Part shown: piece by piece, positions 8,209 to 15,229 of the stretch
How positions within the stretch are numbered: the stretch's first letter is position 1
Layout of the letters: each line of letters starts with the position of its first letter
Assembly (NCBI GenBank): GCA_003552745.1
Contig: PUOG01000271.1
Span: 1-20,507, forward strand
DNA length: 20,507 nt
Direction: 5' to 3'
Source of the DNA: Spirochaetaceae bacterium
GTDB taxonomy: Bacteria > Spirochaetota > Spirochaetia > DSM-27196 > SKKC01
Position numbers and translations under genes: made by a program
Notes under the pieces: model-generated
Seen by the model: only the letters and a program-made list of their open reading frames with translations
What the model was told of the DNA's origin: nothing
Databases searched by the model: none

Positions 8209-10192
8209 CCGGTTCCGGTTCCTCGTTTCCGCGCTCGCGGTGACGATTCTTCTTCTTTCGCATCATATCCTTTCGGCTCAAAGCGCACGTGACAGTTTCG
8301 AAGCGGCCGAAGCTGCCGCGGAGACCGATGATTTCACTACCGCTGTTCAATACTATCGCGATGCGCTCGATCTCAACCCCGGCTACCGCGATGCGTGGTA
8401 CGGACTCGCGATTGCATATCGCGAGTTGGACGAGTTCGATGAGGCGCTCGATGCGGTGCGAGAAGCTCGTCGGTTGGGTGAGCGTGACACTTCGATTATC
8501 AACCTCGAAGGCGACATTCTGCTTCACCGAGGGATGATCGATGATGCACGGGCGGCGTTCGACCGCGCGATCGAGATAGAGCCGAACAACATCGATGCGC
8601 GTATCGGACGTGCCGAGCTCGATCTCGCCGAGGACCGGCGTGAGCGGGCGATCGATGCATACCTCGATGTGCTCGATCTCGCACCGCAGAGCAGACGCGC
8701 TCTGCTCGCGTTGGCCGTGCTGTACGACGATCGCGGTGACAGCGATGCCGCTGAGCGATATCTCTCGCTTGCTCTCGATTTTCACCCCCGGGACCCGCTG
8801 GTCAACGAGCTTCTCGGCGATTACTTCCTCACGAAAGGCGAGTTCGAACGTGCCCGGCAACACGCGGAGACGGCGGTCGCGCTGGATGAACGGTTTGCCC
8901 GGGGATGGGCTCTATTGGTGCGGATCAAGCTCCAGGAAGGCGATTACGAGGCAGCGCGTGAGGCGTCCCGGACCCTGGTCGATATCGACCCCGACGATAA
9001 TCGTGCATGGTATTTGCTCGGCCTCGCAGAGCGGGGAGTGGGCGACTTCGAGGCGGCGGTCGACGCATTCGACCGGGCAACTACTATCAGTCCGGATGAC
9101 GAACTTGCCCGTCTCGCGCTCGAAAGCACCGTGTTCGACGGTTTCGATCTGGAGGATGATCTTCGAGAGAGGATTGCCTCATACCGTTTCGATCGGGGCA
9201 GGTCGCTCGCGGATGAGAATCTCTTCAGACAGGCAACCGCCGACTATCGACGTGGATTATCTCTTTACCCATTCTCTCGAGACGGGCGCTATGAGCTTGC
9301 GGCACTCCATCGTCGCCGCGGTTTCACGGGGAAGTCTCTCGAGGAGCTGCGAGTGTTGCGTTCACTCGGTTTTGACGGCCTCGAAATTGTAGACGGGATT
9401 TCTACCTACGAAAGTGTGCTTGCCGACGGAGTCGCCGCCGAGTGGGGTGTTGACCAGTTCGATACTCCGCGTGACCGTGTCACGTTCGGTCTATTCTACC
9501 GCAACCGGTCGGCACCTGGATCGCGTCCTCAGGCTGCCCACTACGCGACCGAGTATCTTCGCCACCGCCTGCTTGGATACGAGGTCATAGAGACGGAGGA
9601 TCGAGTTCGGTCGGTATCGTCCGCCGCGGACGCCTTCGGTATCGCGAGGGCGGAGGCTTTGGATTACTACCTCATCGTCGACTTCGAGGAATCCGATCGG
9701 AGTGTCGGTATGTCCGTGGATTTGAGGCACGCGGATACCGGCAACCTGGTTGCAGAGCTGACGGCACGGCGGAGTGGCACTCGACGGGTACAGCGGGCAG
9801 CAACCGCGATCGTATCCGCGATCGCGGCCGAGTTGCCCGCCCGGGGGCGTCTGCTCGAGCGTCGCGGTGGTTCGGTTCTCGTGAACCTCGGGAGTGCGGA
9901 CGGCATCGAGACTGGAGAGGAGTTGCTGATCGTTCGACGAGGGCAGTTCGCCTATGCATCGGATCGGGTTGGCTATCGCTTCGATGACGATGACCTCGTA
10001 GGGCGGATAGAGATCACCGCCGTGGATGACCTCGTGAGCGAAGGCAGACTGACCCGAGAAGGGTTCTTCGATCTGGTGGAGACCGGCGATACGGTCCTGC
10101 AGCCACTCGATGGTCGTGTAGCGTCGATCGACGATCGGCCTGCGTATGCACCGCTGTACTGGCGGATCAGAGAGCTTCGAAGAGCCCGGTAA
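8186..10192 (+). CDS. Exported TPR protein with FlgT-like C-terminal domain
   Basis: The 668-residue product starts with a signal peptide (basic KRLSDRFRF, hydrophobic 12-28, likely cleavage near AQS 31-33). Several tandem tetratricopeptide repeats follow at about 36-315, with further helical repeats near 335-395. A mixed alpha/beta part comes at about 430-550, and the beta-rich end (about 553-640, with VLVNLGSADGIETGEELLIV and LVETGDTVL) resembles the C-terminal domain of FlgT, a periplasmic flagellar protein. That resemblance is my pattern reading and has not been searched. ATG 8186 is preferred over TTG 8168 because GGGGAAGG (8172-8179) is 6 bases upstream. It overlaps corC by 23 bases and ends the phoH operon. 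It is probably periplasmic, with a scaffold role; the true function is unknown. Confidence 0.85.
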   Translation: MPGKRLSDRFRFLVSALAVTILLLSHHILSAQSARDSFEAAEAAAETDDFTTAVQYYRDALDLNPGYRDAWYGLAIAYRELDEFDEALDAVREARRLGERDTSIINLEGDILLHRGMIDDARAAFDRAIEIEPNNIDARIGRAELDLAEDRRERAIDAYLDVLDLAPQSRRALLALAVLYDDRGDSDAAERYLSLALDFHPRDPLVNELLGDYFLTKGEFERARQHAETAVALDERFARGWALLVRIKLQEGDYEAAREASRTLVDIDPDDNRAWYLLGLAERGVGDFEAAVDAFDRATTISPDDELARLALESTVFDGFDLEDDLRERIASYRFDRGRSLADENLFRQATADYRRGLSLYPFSRDGRYELAALHRRRGFTGKSLEELRVLRSLGFDGLEIVDGISTYESVLADGVAAEWGVDQFDTPRDRVTFGLFYRNRSAPGSRPQAAHYATEYLRHRLLGYEVIETEDRVRSVSSAADAFGIARAEALDYYLIVDFEESDRSVGMSVDLRHADTGNLVAELTARRSGTRRVQRAATAIVSAIAAELPARGRLLERRGGSVLVNLGSADGIETGEELLIVRRGQFAYASDRVGYRFDDDDLVGRIEITAVDDLVSEGRLTREGFFDLVETGDTVLQPLDGRVASIDDRPAYAPLYWRIRELRRAR

Positions 10193-10226
10193 TCGACGAT
10201 ATAGTATTGCGCCCCGCGGCACAAAA

Positions 10227-10255
10227 TTGACACCTTTTTCACTTTCCCGTATCAT
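10227..10255 (+). promoter_or_regulatory. Strong sigma70-type promoter of gap
   Basis: TTGACA (10227-10232) is a perfect -35. TATCAT (10250-10255) is a 5/6 -10, with the ideal 17-bp spacer. Transcription would start near 10262 and leave a leader of about 39 bases that carries AGGAG (10289-10293), 7 bases before the gap ATG. Confidence 0.82.
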
Positions 10256-10300
10256 TCAGGCGAACAGCAAAAGGGAAACATTTTCACGAGGAGAGATATT

Positions 10301-11308
10301 ATGAAGATCGCAATAAACGGATTCGGCCGTATCGGGCGGAATGTGTTCAAAGTAGCGCTTGAACAGGGAGTAGAAGTCGTCGCGCTCAACGACATCATGG
10401 ACACCAAGACGATGGCGTACCTGCTGCGCTACGACTCGGTGCAGGGACGCTTCAAGGGTACCGTAGATGAAGATGGATCGAACCTCATCGTCGAAGGTAA
10501 GAAGTACAAGGTGTGCGCCGAGAAAGACCCAACGCAGATTCCGTGGGGCGATGCACCAGATGTTGTGATAGAGTCGACCGGCATTTTCCGCGAGCGCGAA
10601 AGCAAGAAAGGCGGCTACGGCGATCACCTGAATAACTCGAAGTTTCCGGCGAAGAAGGTGATTCTCACCGTTCCGTCGAAAGACAAGATCGATAACATGA
10701 TCGTACTCGGAGTAAACGACTCCGACCTCAAGGCAAGCGACGAGTGCGTCAGCAACGCCTCGTGCACAACGAACTGTCTCGCTCCAATGGCCAAGGTCCT
10801 CAACGACGCGTTCGGCATTCAGAAAGGTTTCATGACCACCGTGCACGCGTACACGAACGACCAGAACATTCATGACGCACCGCATAAGGATCTGCGCCGC
10901 GCACGAGCCGCCGCCGAAAACATCATCCCGACAACCACAGGGGCGGCAACCGCGGTAGGAAAGGTCATACCGAGCCTGAACGGCAAGCTCGACGGCATCG
11001 CCTTGCGCGTACCCGTTTCGAGCGGCTCGATCACCGATCTCGTTGCGGTGCTCGATCGCGATGCCACCGCGGAGGAGGTAAACGCTGAGTTTAAGAAGGC
11101 CGCCGCCGGTCCGATGAAAGGTATCATGGAGTACGTCGAGGATCCGATTGTCTCGCGTGACGTCATCGGTAATCCGCACTCGTCGATCATCGATGCGCAG
11201 AGCACCATGAGCCTCACCGGCAACATGGTCAAAGTCTTCAGCTGGTACGACAACGAATGGGGTTATTCCGTGCGTGTTGTCGATCTCGCCAAGCGTCTGG
11301 TCGACTGA
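10301..11308 (+). CDS. gap: Glyceraldehyde-3-phosphate dehydrogenase, type I
   Basis: This cytoplasmic enzyme of glycolysis converts glyceraldehyde-3-phosphate, NAD+ and phosphate to 1,3-bisphosphoglycerate and NADH. The 335 residues begin with the Rossmann motif NGFGRIGR (6-13); Asp31 (in ALND) favours NAD over NADP. The active-site block SNASCTTNCLAP places the catalytic Cys at 155, and His182 (TTVHAYTND) is its partner. Compared with E. coli GapA there are about seven extra residues near 100-112 (KKGGYGDHL), and the usual TPNVSVVD segment reads SSGSITD; both look like lineage variants and not damage. It has its own strong promoter and heads the glycolytic run. Confidence 0.97.
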   Translation: MKIAINGFGRIGRNVFKVALEQGVEVVALNDIMDTKTMAYLLRYDSVQGRFKGTVDEDGSNLIVEGKKYKVCAEKDPTQIPWGDAPDVVIESTGIFRERESKKGGYGDHLNNSKFPAKKVILTVPSKDKIDNMIVLGVNDSDLKASDECVSNASCTTNCLAPMAKVLNDAFGIQKGFMTTVHAYTNDQNIHDAPHKDLRRARAAAENIIPTTTGAATAVGKVIPSLNGKLDGIALRVPVSSGSITDLVAVLDRDATAEEVNAEFKKAAAGPMKGIMEYVEDPIVSRDVIGNPHSSIIDAQSTMSLTGNMVKVFSWYDNEWGYSVRVVDLAKRLVD

Positions 11309-11350
11309 CGACGGATCGACTGACGGGTCGACAACTGGTATTCCAGCATA

Positions 11351-11406
11351 CGTTTCCACGGCGTCCATCTTCCCGGCGGGCGTCGTGTGAACGCTCGTAA
11401 CCGAGC
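11351..11406 (+). promoter_or_regulatory. Two adjacent hairpins in the gap-pgk spacer
   Basis: Bases 11351-11366 can pair with 11378-11393, giving a stem of about 16 positions with one 2-bp internal loop and two G-U pairs, around an 11-base loop. Immediately after it, GCTCG and CGAGC (11393-11397, 11402-11406) form a 5-bp stem closed by the tetraloop UAAC, a member of the UNAC class. The two stems share base 11393. No T-tract follows and the pgk ribosome site starts at 11414, so this is more likely an RNA stability, processing or attenuation element than a terminator. Confidence 0.5.
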
Positions 11407-11426
11407 CTCTTGCAGGAGGGAGTCCT

Positions 11427-12611
11427 ATGGCCGTTAAAACATTGAAAGATATCGATTTAACCGATAAGCGCGTGCTTGTACGGGTAGACTTCAACGTTCC
11501 GATCAAGGACGGAACGGTAACCGATGATACGCGAATTCGGGGCGCGCTCCCGACCCTGAACTACATTCTCGAACAGAGCGGCTCGCGGCTCGTGCTCATG
11601 AGCCATCTCGGCAGACCGAAGGGCGAACGCGATGACAAGTACTCTCTCGCTCCTGTTGCGAAAAGGCTTTCCGAGCTCATCGGCCGTGAGGTCACGATGG
11701 CGCCGGATTGTGTCGGCGAGGAGACAGAGAAGCTCACTGCAGCACTGGAACCGGGTGGGATCATTCTGCTCGAGAATACGAGGTTTCACCCGGAGGAAAC
11801 GAAGAATGACGAAGCATTCTCTCAAAAGCTCGCAGCACATGGCGACGTATATGTGAACGATGCGTTTGGAAGCGCACACCGTGCCCACGCATCGACTGAA
11901 GGCGTAGCACGTCTTCTCCCGGGCGTCGCCGGCTTTCTCATCGAGAAAGAGGTGTCGTTCTTCGAGCACCTGCTCAAGAATCCGGACAAACCGTTCGTCG
12001 CGATAATCGGCGGCGCGAAGGTATCCACGAAGATCGATGTGCTCAAGACTCTCATGCCGAAGTGCACTTCACTGATCATCGGCGGAGGAATGTGCTACAC
12101 CTTCCTGAAAGCGAAAGGACACGGTATTGGGAACAGTCTCGTGGAGGAGGAGTATCTCGATACCGCCTCCGAGCTCATGCAGGAGGCCGATCGTCTTGGT
12201 GTACAGCTCCTACTTCCGGTCGATCATCTCGTAGCGGGCGAGTTCTCCGAAGAGGCGGAGCCGGAGACGGTGGATGGAATCGATATCCCTGAGGGCAAGA
12301 TCGGCATGGACATCGGGCCCAAGACGATAGAAACGTTGCACGACGTCATCGTCGGAGCGAAGAATCTCGTCTGGAACGGACCGATGGGAGTGTTCGAGTT
12401 CGACAAGTTTGCCGGGGGTACGCTGGCAACCGCGAAACTGGTTGCTGAGTGTTCGGGTATGACCGTTGTCGGCGGTGGTGATTCGGTGGCTGCTGCGAAC
12501 AAGTTCGGTCTCGCCGATCGCATGGACCACGTTTCGACCGGCGGTGGAGCGAGCCTCGAGTTTCTCGAAGGGAAGACTCTGCCCGGAATCGCGATTCTCG
12601 AGCGCGACTAG
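11427..12611 (+). CDS. pgk: Phosphoglycerate kinase
   Basis: Pgk makes ATP from 1,3-bisphosphoglycerate, the step after Gap. The 394 residues match the bacterial length. Visible landmarks are VRVDFNVP (18-25), SHLGRPKG (59-66) for substrate binding, GSAHRAHAS in the N-domain, the nucleotide-side segment IIGGAKVSTKI, WNGPMGVFE and the C-terminal GGGDSVAAANK (from about 349) with VSTGGGASLEFL. ATG 11427 has AGGAGGG at 11414-11420. The spacer to tpiA is only 33 bases, so the two are surely co-transcribed. Confidence 0.97.
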   Translation: MAVKTLKDIDLTDKRVLVRVDFNVPIKDGTVTDDTRIRGALPTLNYILEQSGSRLVLMSHLGRPKGERDDKYSLAPVAKRLSELIGREVTMAPDCVGEETEKLTAALEPGGIILLENTRFHPEETKNDEAFSQKLAAHGDVYVNDAFGSAHRAHASTEGVARLLPGVAGFLIEKEVSFFEHLLKNPDKPFVAIIGGAKVSTKIDVLKTLMPKCTSLIIGGGMCYTFLKAKGHGIGNSLVEEEYLDTASELMQEADRLGVQLLLPVDHLVAGEFSEEAEPETVDGIDIPEGKIGMDIGPKTIETLHDVIVGAKNLVWNGPMGVFEFDKFAGGTLATAKLVAECSGMTVVGGGDSVAAANKFGLADRMDHVSTGGGASLEFLEGKTLPGIAILERD

Positions 12612-12644
12612 TCGCGAAGCAACAAACGCAAAGGAATGCATAGC

Positions 12645-13397
12645 ATGAGAACACCGTACTTCGCAGGCAACTGGAAGATGCACAAGACGATCGGCGAAGC
12701 TCGAGAGCTGGCGCAAACGCTCGTTTCTGAGCTCGAGGGGAACACGAACAAGCTCATGATCGCTCCCCCGTTTACCGCCCTGTCCGCGGTCTCCGAAGTT
12801 GTTTCCGGCACGAACATAGAACTCGGAGCCCAGAATATGGCGCCGGAAGAAAGCGGCGCACACACCGGAGAGATATCAGCAATTATGCTGCGTGATGTGG
12901 GTGTGTCGGTGGTAATCCTCGGACACTCCGAACGGCGGCATGTCTATGGTGAGAGCGACGAGCTCATTAATCGCAAGGTAAGACTCGCTCTCGAGCACTC
13001 CCTGGAGGTGATCCTCTGCGTGGGCGAAACGCTGGAGGAGAGAGATGCGGGACAGGTTAACGAGGTCGTTGCCGGTCAGCTGAAATCTGGTCTTTATGGT
13101 GTGGACGAAAGGGACCTGGTTTCGGTTACAATAGCGTACGAGCCCGTCTGGGCTATCGGTACCGGACGAACTGCAACTCCGGAGGATGCCGACGCTGTTC
13201 AGGCAATGATTCGAGAGCGCATGGCGAATGCGTACTCCGATTCGGTTGCCGAAGCGCTATGCATTCAGTACGGTGGTTCGGTGAAACCGGAGAACGTAAT
13301 CGGACTCCTGGAGCGACCCAATATCGACGGTGCGCTCGTCGGGGGAGCATCGCTCAAGCCCGAATCGTTCGTTCCGATTGCGCGTGCCGGCGCCTGA
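12645..13397 (+). CDS. tpiA: Triosephosphate isomerase
   Basis: TpiA interconverts dihydroxyacetone phosphate and glyceraldehyde-3-phosphate. The 250-residue reading has all catalytic residues: Lys11 in NWKMHK, His94 in GHSERR and Glu166 in AYEPVWAIGTG, plus the phosphate loops YGGSV and GALVGGAS near the end. I chose ATG 12645, because AAGGA (12631-12635) is 9 bases upstream; the ATG at 12636 directly abuts that site and cannot be used well. It lies between pgk and secG in the same operon. Confidence 0.97.
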   Translation: MRTPYFAGNWKMHKTIGEARELAQTLVSELEGNTNKLMIAPPFTALSAVSEVVSGTNIELGAQNMAPEESGAHTGEISAIMLRDVGVSVVILGHSERRHVYGESDELINRKVRLALEHSLEVILCVGETLEERDAGQVNEVVAGQLKSGLYGVDERDLVSVTIAYEPVWAIGTGRTATPEDADAVQAMIRERMANAYSDSVAEALCIQYGGSVKPENVIGLLERPNIDGALVGGASLKPESFVPIARAGA

Positions 13398-13436
13398 CGA
13401 AGGCTCGAACAACACGTTATTGGCAGGTATTGGAAT

Positions 13437-13853
13437 ATGGGACCTATTAGCATTCTGCTCCTCGTGGTATTCGTCGTAACGGCGTTGCTGCTGATGGCGC
13501 TCGTTCTGATTCAGGACGAAGGCAGTGAAGGGCTAGGTGGAATATTCGGCGGGGGCGGAGGATCGTCGCAGATCGGCAATCGAAAGGGGAATATCCTGAC
13601 TAAGACCACATCGATTCTCGGTGCGGTGTTCATGCTTACCGCATTCGGACTCGCCTGGTTTAACCGGGGGGAAGGCGGTGACCTCGAGGAAGCTGCGGCT
13701 CAGCTTCGAGGAGAGGGAGCCCGGGTCGAATGGTGGCGCGTAGATCCGGACGAGGTATCCCCTGCCGAGGATGAGGAAATCGAGTTGCCGGAGCTCGACG
13801 TGGATGGTGAGCTCGTGCCTCCGGAGGACGGCGAGCTTGAAGGCGTCGAGTAA
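13437..13853 (+). CDS. secG: SecG, preprotein translocase subunit
   Basis: SecG is a small two-helix inner-membrane partner of SecYE. Helix 1 is at about 4-26 and helix 2 at about 57-75, joined by a Gly-rich loop with the family block DEGSEGLGGIFGGGGGSSQ (27-45). The 138 residues exceed the usual 70-110 because of a strongly acidic tail from about residue 79 (many Glu/Asp, repeated ELP/PPEDGEL-like stretches). The placement straight after tpiA is common in several bacterial groups. The ribosome site is weak (GCAGG about 10 bases upstream). Confidence 0.9.
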   Translation: MGPISILLLVVFVVTALLLMALVLIQDEGSEGLGGIFGGGGGSSQIGNRKGNILTKTTSILGAVFMLTAFGLAWFNRGEGGDLEEAAAQLRGEGARVEWWRVDPDEVSPAEDEEIELPELDVDGELVPPEDGELEGVE

Positions 13854-13862
13854 CGTGGCGCC

Positions 13863-14276
13863 ATGCGGGTAGCGGTCCTCTATTACCCGGTTGGGAACCC
13901 GGAACGACTCAAAGCGATTTCGCAGGGAATTGCAGCCGGAATCGAGTCTCAGGGACACCAGGTTTCGATTATCGACGTGTCTCGTGACGATGACCGAAAA
14001 CTGACCATATTCGAGTATATTTGCCTCGGAACGGAAGCTCTCTCATTTTTCTCCGGCAAGGTACCGCAGCAAATCGGGCGATACCTGAGCTCATCGGGGA
14101 TCGTTGCCGGAAAGCGCTGCTTCGCGTTCGTCGCTAAACGAGGTCCGTTCTCGGGGAAGAGCCTCAGCCGTCTTATGAAACAGATGGAGGGCGAAGGTAT
14201 GTTCCTGAAGTACTCGGAGGTGCTCCGAAGCGCCGGAGAGGGGCAAGAGATCGGGCGGCGTTTGCATATCGGATAG
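13863..14276 (+). CDS. Small flavodoxin-like protein of unknown function
   Basis: The 137-residue soluble protein begins with a Rossmann/flavodoxin-like first strand and loop (VAVLYYPVGNPERLKAISQGIA) followed by a second strand VSIIDVS, a helix, and FEYICLGTEALSFFSGKVP, where flavodoxins carry a second flavin loop. A strand KRCFAFVAKRG and a Ser/Lys/Gly stretch (GPFSGKSLSRLMKQME) follow. The usual phosphate-binding Ser/Thr-rich loop of flavodoxins is replaced by PVGNPER, so flavin binding is doubtful. The ATG follows secG by 9 bases with a weak ribosome site, so it is the last gene of the gap operon. Role unknown. Confidence 0.78.
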   Translation: MRVAVLYYPVGNPERLKAISQGIAAGIESQGHQVSIIDVSRDDDRKLTIFEYICLGTEALSFFSGKVPQQIGRYLSSSGIVAGKRCFAFVAKRGPFSGKSLSRLMKQMEGEGMFLKYSEVLRSAGEGQEIGRRLHIG

Positions 14277-14308
14277 AGCGTATCGCAGCTGGATAGTGAA
14301 CATTTACG

Positions 14309-14337
14309 TTGACGGGAGCCAAACTGGCTTCTATACT
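14309..14337 (+). promoter_or_regulatory. Promoter of the J-domain/TPR operon with a palindromic spacer
   Basis: TTGACG (14309-14314) and TATACT (14332-14337) are each 5/6 matches, with an exact 17-bp spacer. That spacer (14315-14331) is itself a near-perfect dyad, GGAGCCA-AAC-TGGCTTC, with 6 of 7 pairs matching. This is a plausible operator position. Transcription would start near 14344. Confidence 0.65.
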
Positions 14338-14366
14338 GACGGCATTGATAAGATAGTGATGGATCG

Positions 14367-15176
14367 ATGGCGACTGCGACAACATACTATGACATACTCG
14401 ATGTTGAGGCGGATTGTTCGCAGGAGGATATAAAGCGGGCGTTTCGAAAGAAGGCTAAGGAGCTGCATCCAGATGTCTCGGCTGATAAGGGCGAACGAAC
14501 ACTCGAACGGATGCGGTCTATCCTCAAGGCATACGAGACGCTCGGCAATCCCTCTCGCAGGGCGCTATACGATCGAACTCACTATATCGTACATAGAAAA
14601 TTCCGATTCGATTATCGTGAGTTCTTGAAAGCACAAAAGACGAACCTAAAAAGCCAGAGCAAGCTCATCTTCTTCGATCTTCTCCATAGTCGTGAGGATG
14701 ATGCTGTAGAACTGTTTTCGCGGTTGAATGAATACGACGATTTCGACCTGTGCGACCATCTCGACCGCGAAGACTACATGGACTGCACCTTCCTGCTCGC
14801 TGAGGAGTACGAGGAGCGGTCCGACTTTCTCGAGGCGTATCGGCTGCTGCGACGCCTCGTGGTCTGTGAGAGTGAGCGACCGTATTTTCGCCATTTCCTC
14901 GAGGAAGTTACCGAGAAACTCAAGACGATCACCTGTTTCAAGATGATCGAGCAGGAGTCGCCGGACACGGTCCTTGCGTGTCTCGAGGAGCTCATCGCGT
15001 TCGATTTCTCGCGCAAAGATACCGCTTTCTTTCTGAAGAAGGCTGCCGAGATATACTCCGACCGTTGCGAGTATGAGCGGGCGATCAGCTATCTTCGACG
15101 CGCGTTGCAGCTCGACGACAAAATGACCGGTATCAAGAAGCTGAAACAGAAGATCGGGTACTGCGAGCGCGACTGA
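14367..15176 (+). CDS. DnaJ-like J-domain protein with TPR-like C-terminus
   Basis: A full J domain occupies residues 7-69: helix I YYDILDV, helix II with KRAFRKKAKELHPDVSADKG, and the HPD motif at 34-36, then AYETLGNPSRRALYD. The rest (about 95-269) is helical and ends with a TPR-like pair (AAEIYSDRCEYERAISYLRRALQLD). It lacks the Gly/Phe region and zinc finger of true DnaJ, so it is a specialised co-chaperone that would recruit Hsp70 to particular clients. It is first in the run before the SurA-like gene, nusB, a TPR gene and map. The ribosome site before ATG 14367 is weak. Confidence 0.88.
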   Translation: MATATTYYDILDVEADCSQEDIKRAFRKKAKELHPDVSADKGERTLERMRSILKAYETLGNPSRRALYDRTHYIVHRKFRFDYREFLKAQKTNLKSQSKLIFFDLLHSREDDAVELFSRLNEYDDFDLCDHLDREDYMDCTFLLAEEYEERSDFLEAYRLLRRLVVCESERPYFRHFLEEVTEKLKTITCFKMIEQESPDTVLACLEELIAFDFSRKDTAFFLKKAAEIYSDRCEYERAISYLRRALQLDDKMTGIKKLKQKIGYCERD

Positions 15177-15209
15177 TAATTTGCTCGGTCGGCTGTAGAT
15201 AATCTCGGT

Positions 15210-15226
15210 GAAGATGTGCTATCTTC
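15210..15226 (+). promoter_or_regulatory. Hairpin abutting the start codon of the SurA-like gene
   Basis: GAAGAT (15210-15215) and ATCTTC (15221-15226) are perfectly complementary around a 5-base loop, ending 3 bases before ATG 15230. The only purine-rich ribosome-site-like sequence (GGTGAAG, 15207-15213) lies in the left arm. The stem could therefore hide the site, or bring it nearer the start. Confidence 0.45.
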
Positions 15227-15229
15227 CTC

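Noticed and set aside
10207..10224. Possible terminator stem TTGCGCC/GGCACAA after the TPR gene
   Set aside because: There is one mismatch and no T-tract; it also abuts the gap -35 box.
10256..11506. Long minus-strand frame opposite gap
   Set aside because: It overlaps the whole of gap and its promoter; composition is that of a shadow frame.
12603..12616. Perfect 14-bp palindrome CGCGACTAGTCGCG over the pgk stop codon
   Set aside because: About 1.25 such palindromes are expected by chance in 20.5 kb, and it has no loop suited to a strong hairpin.
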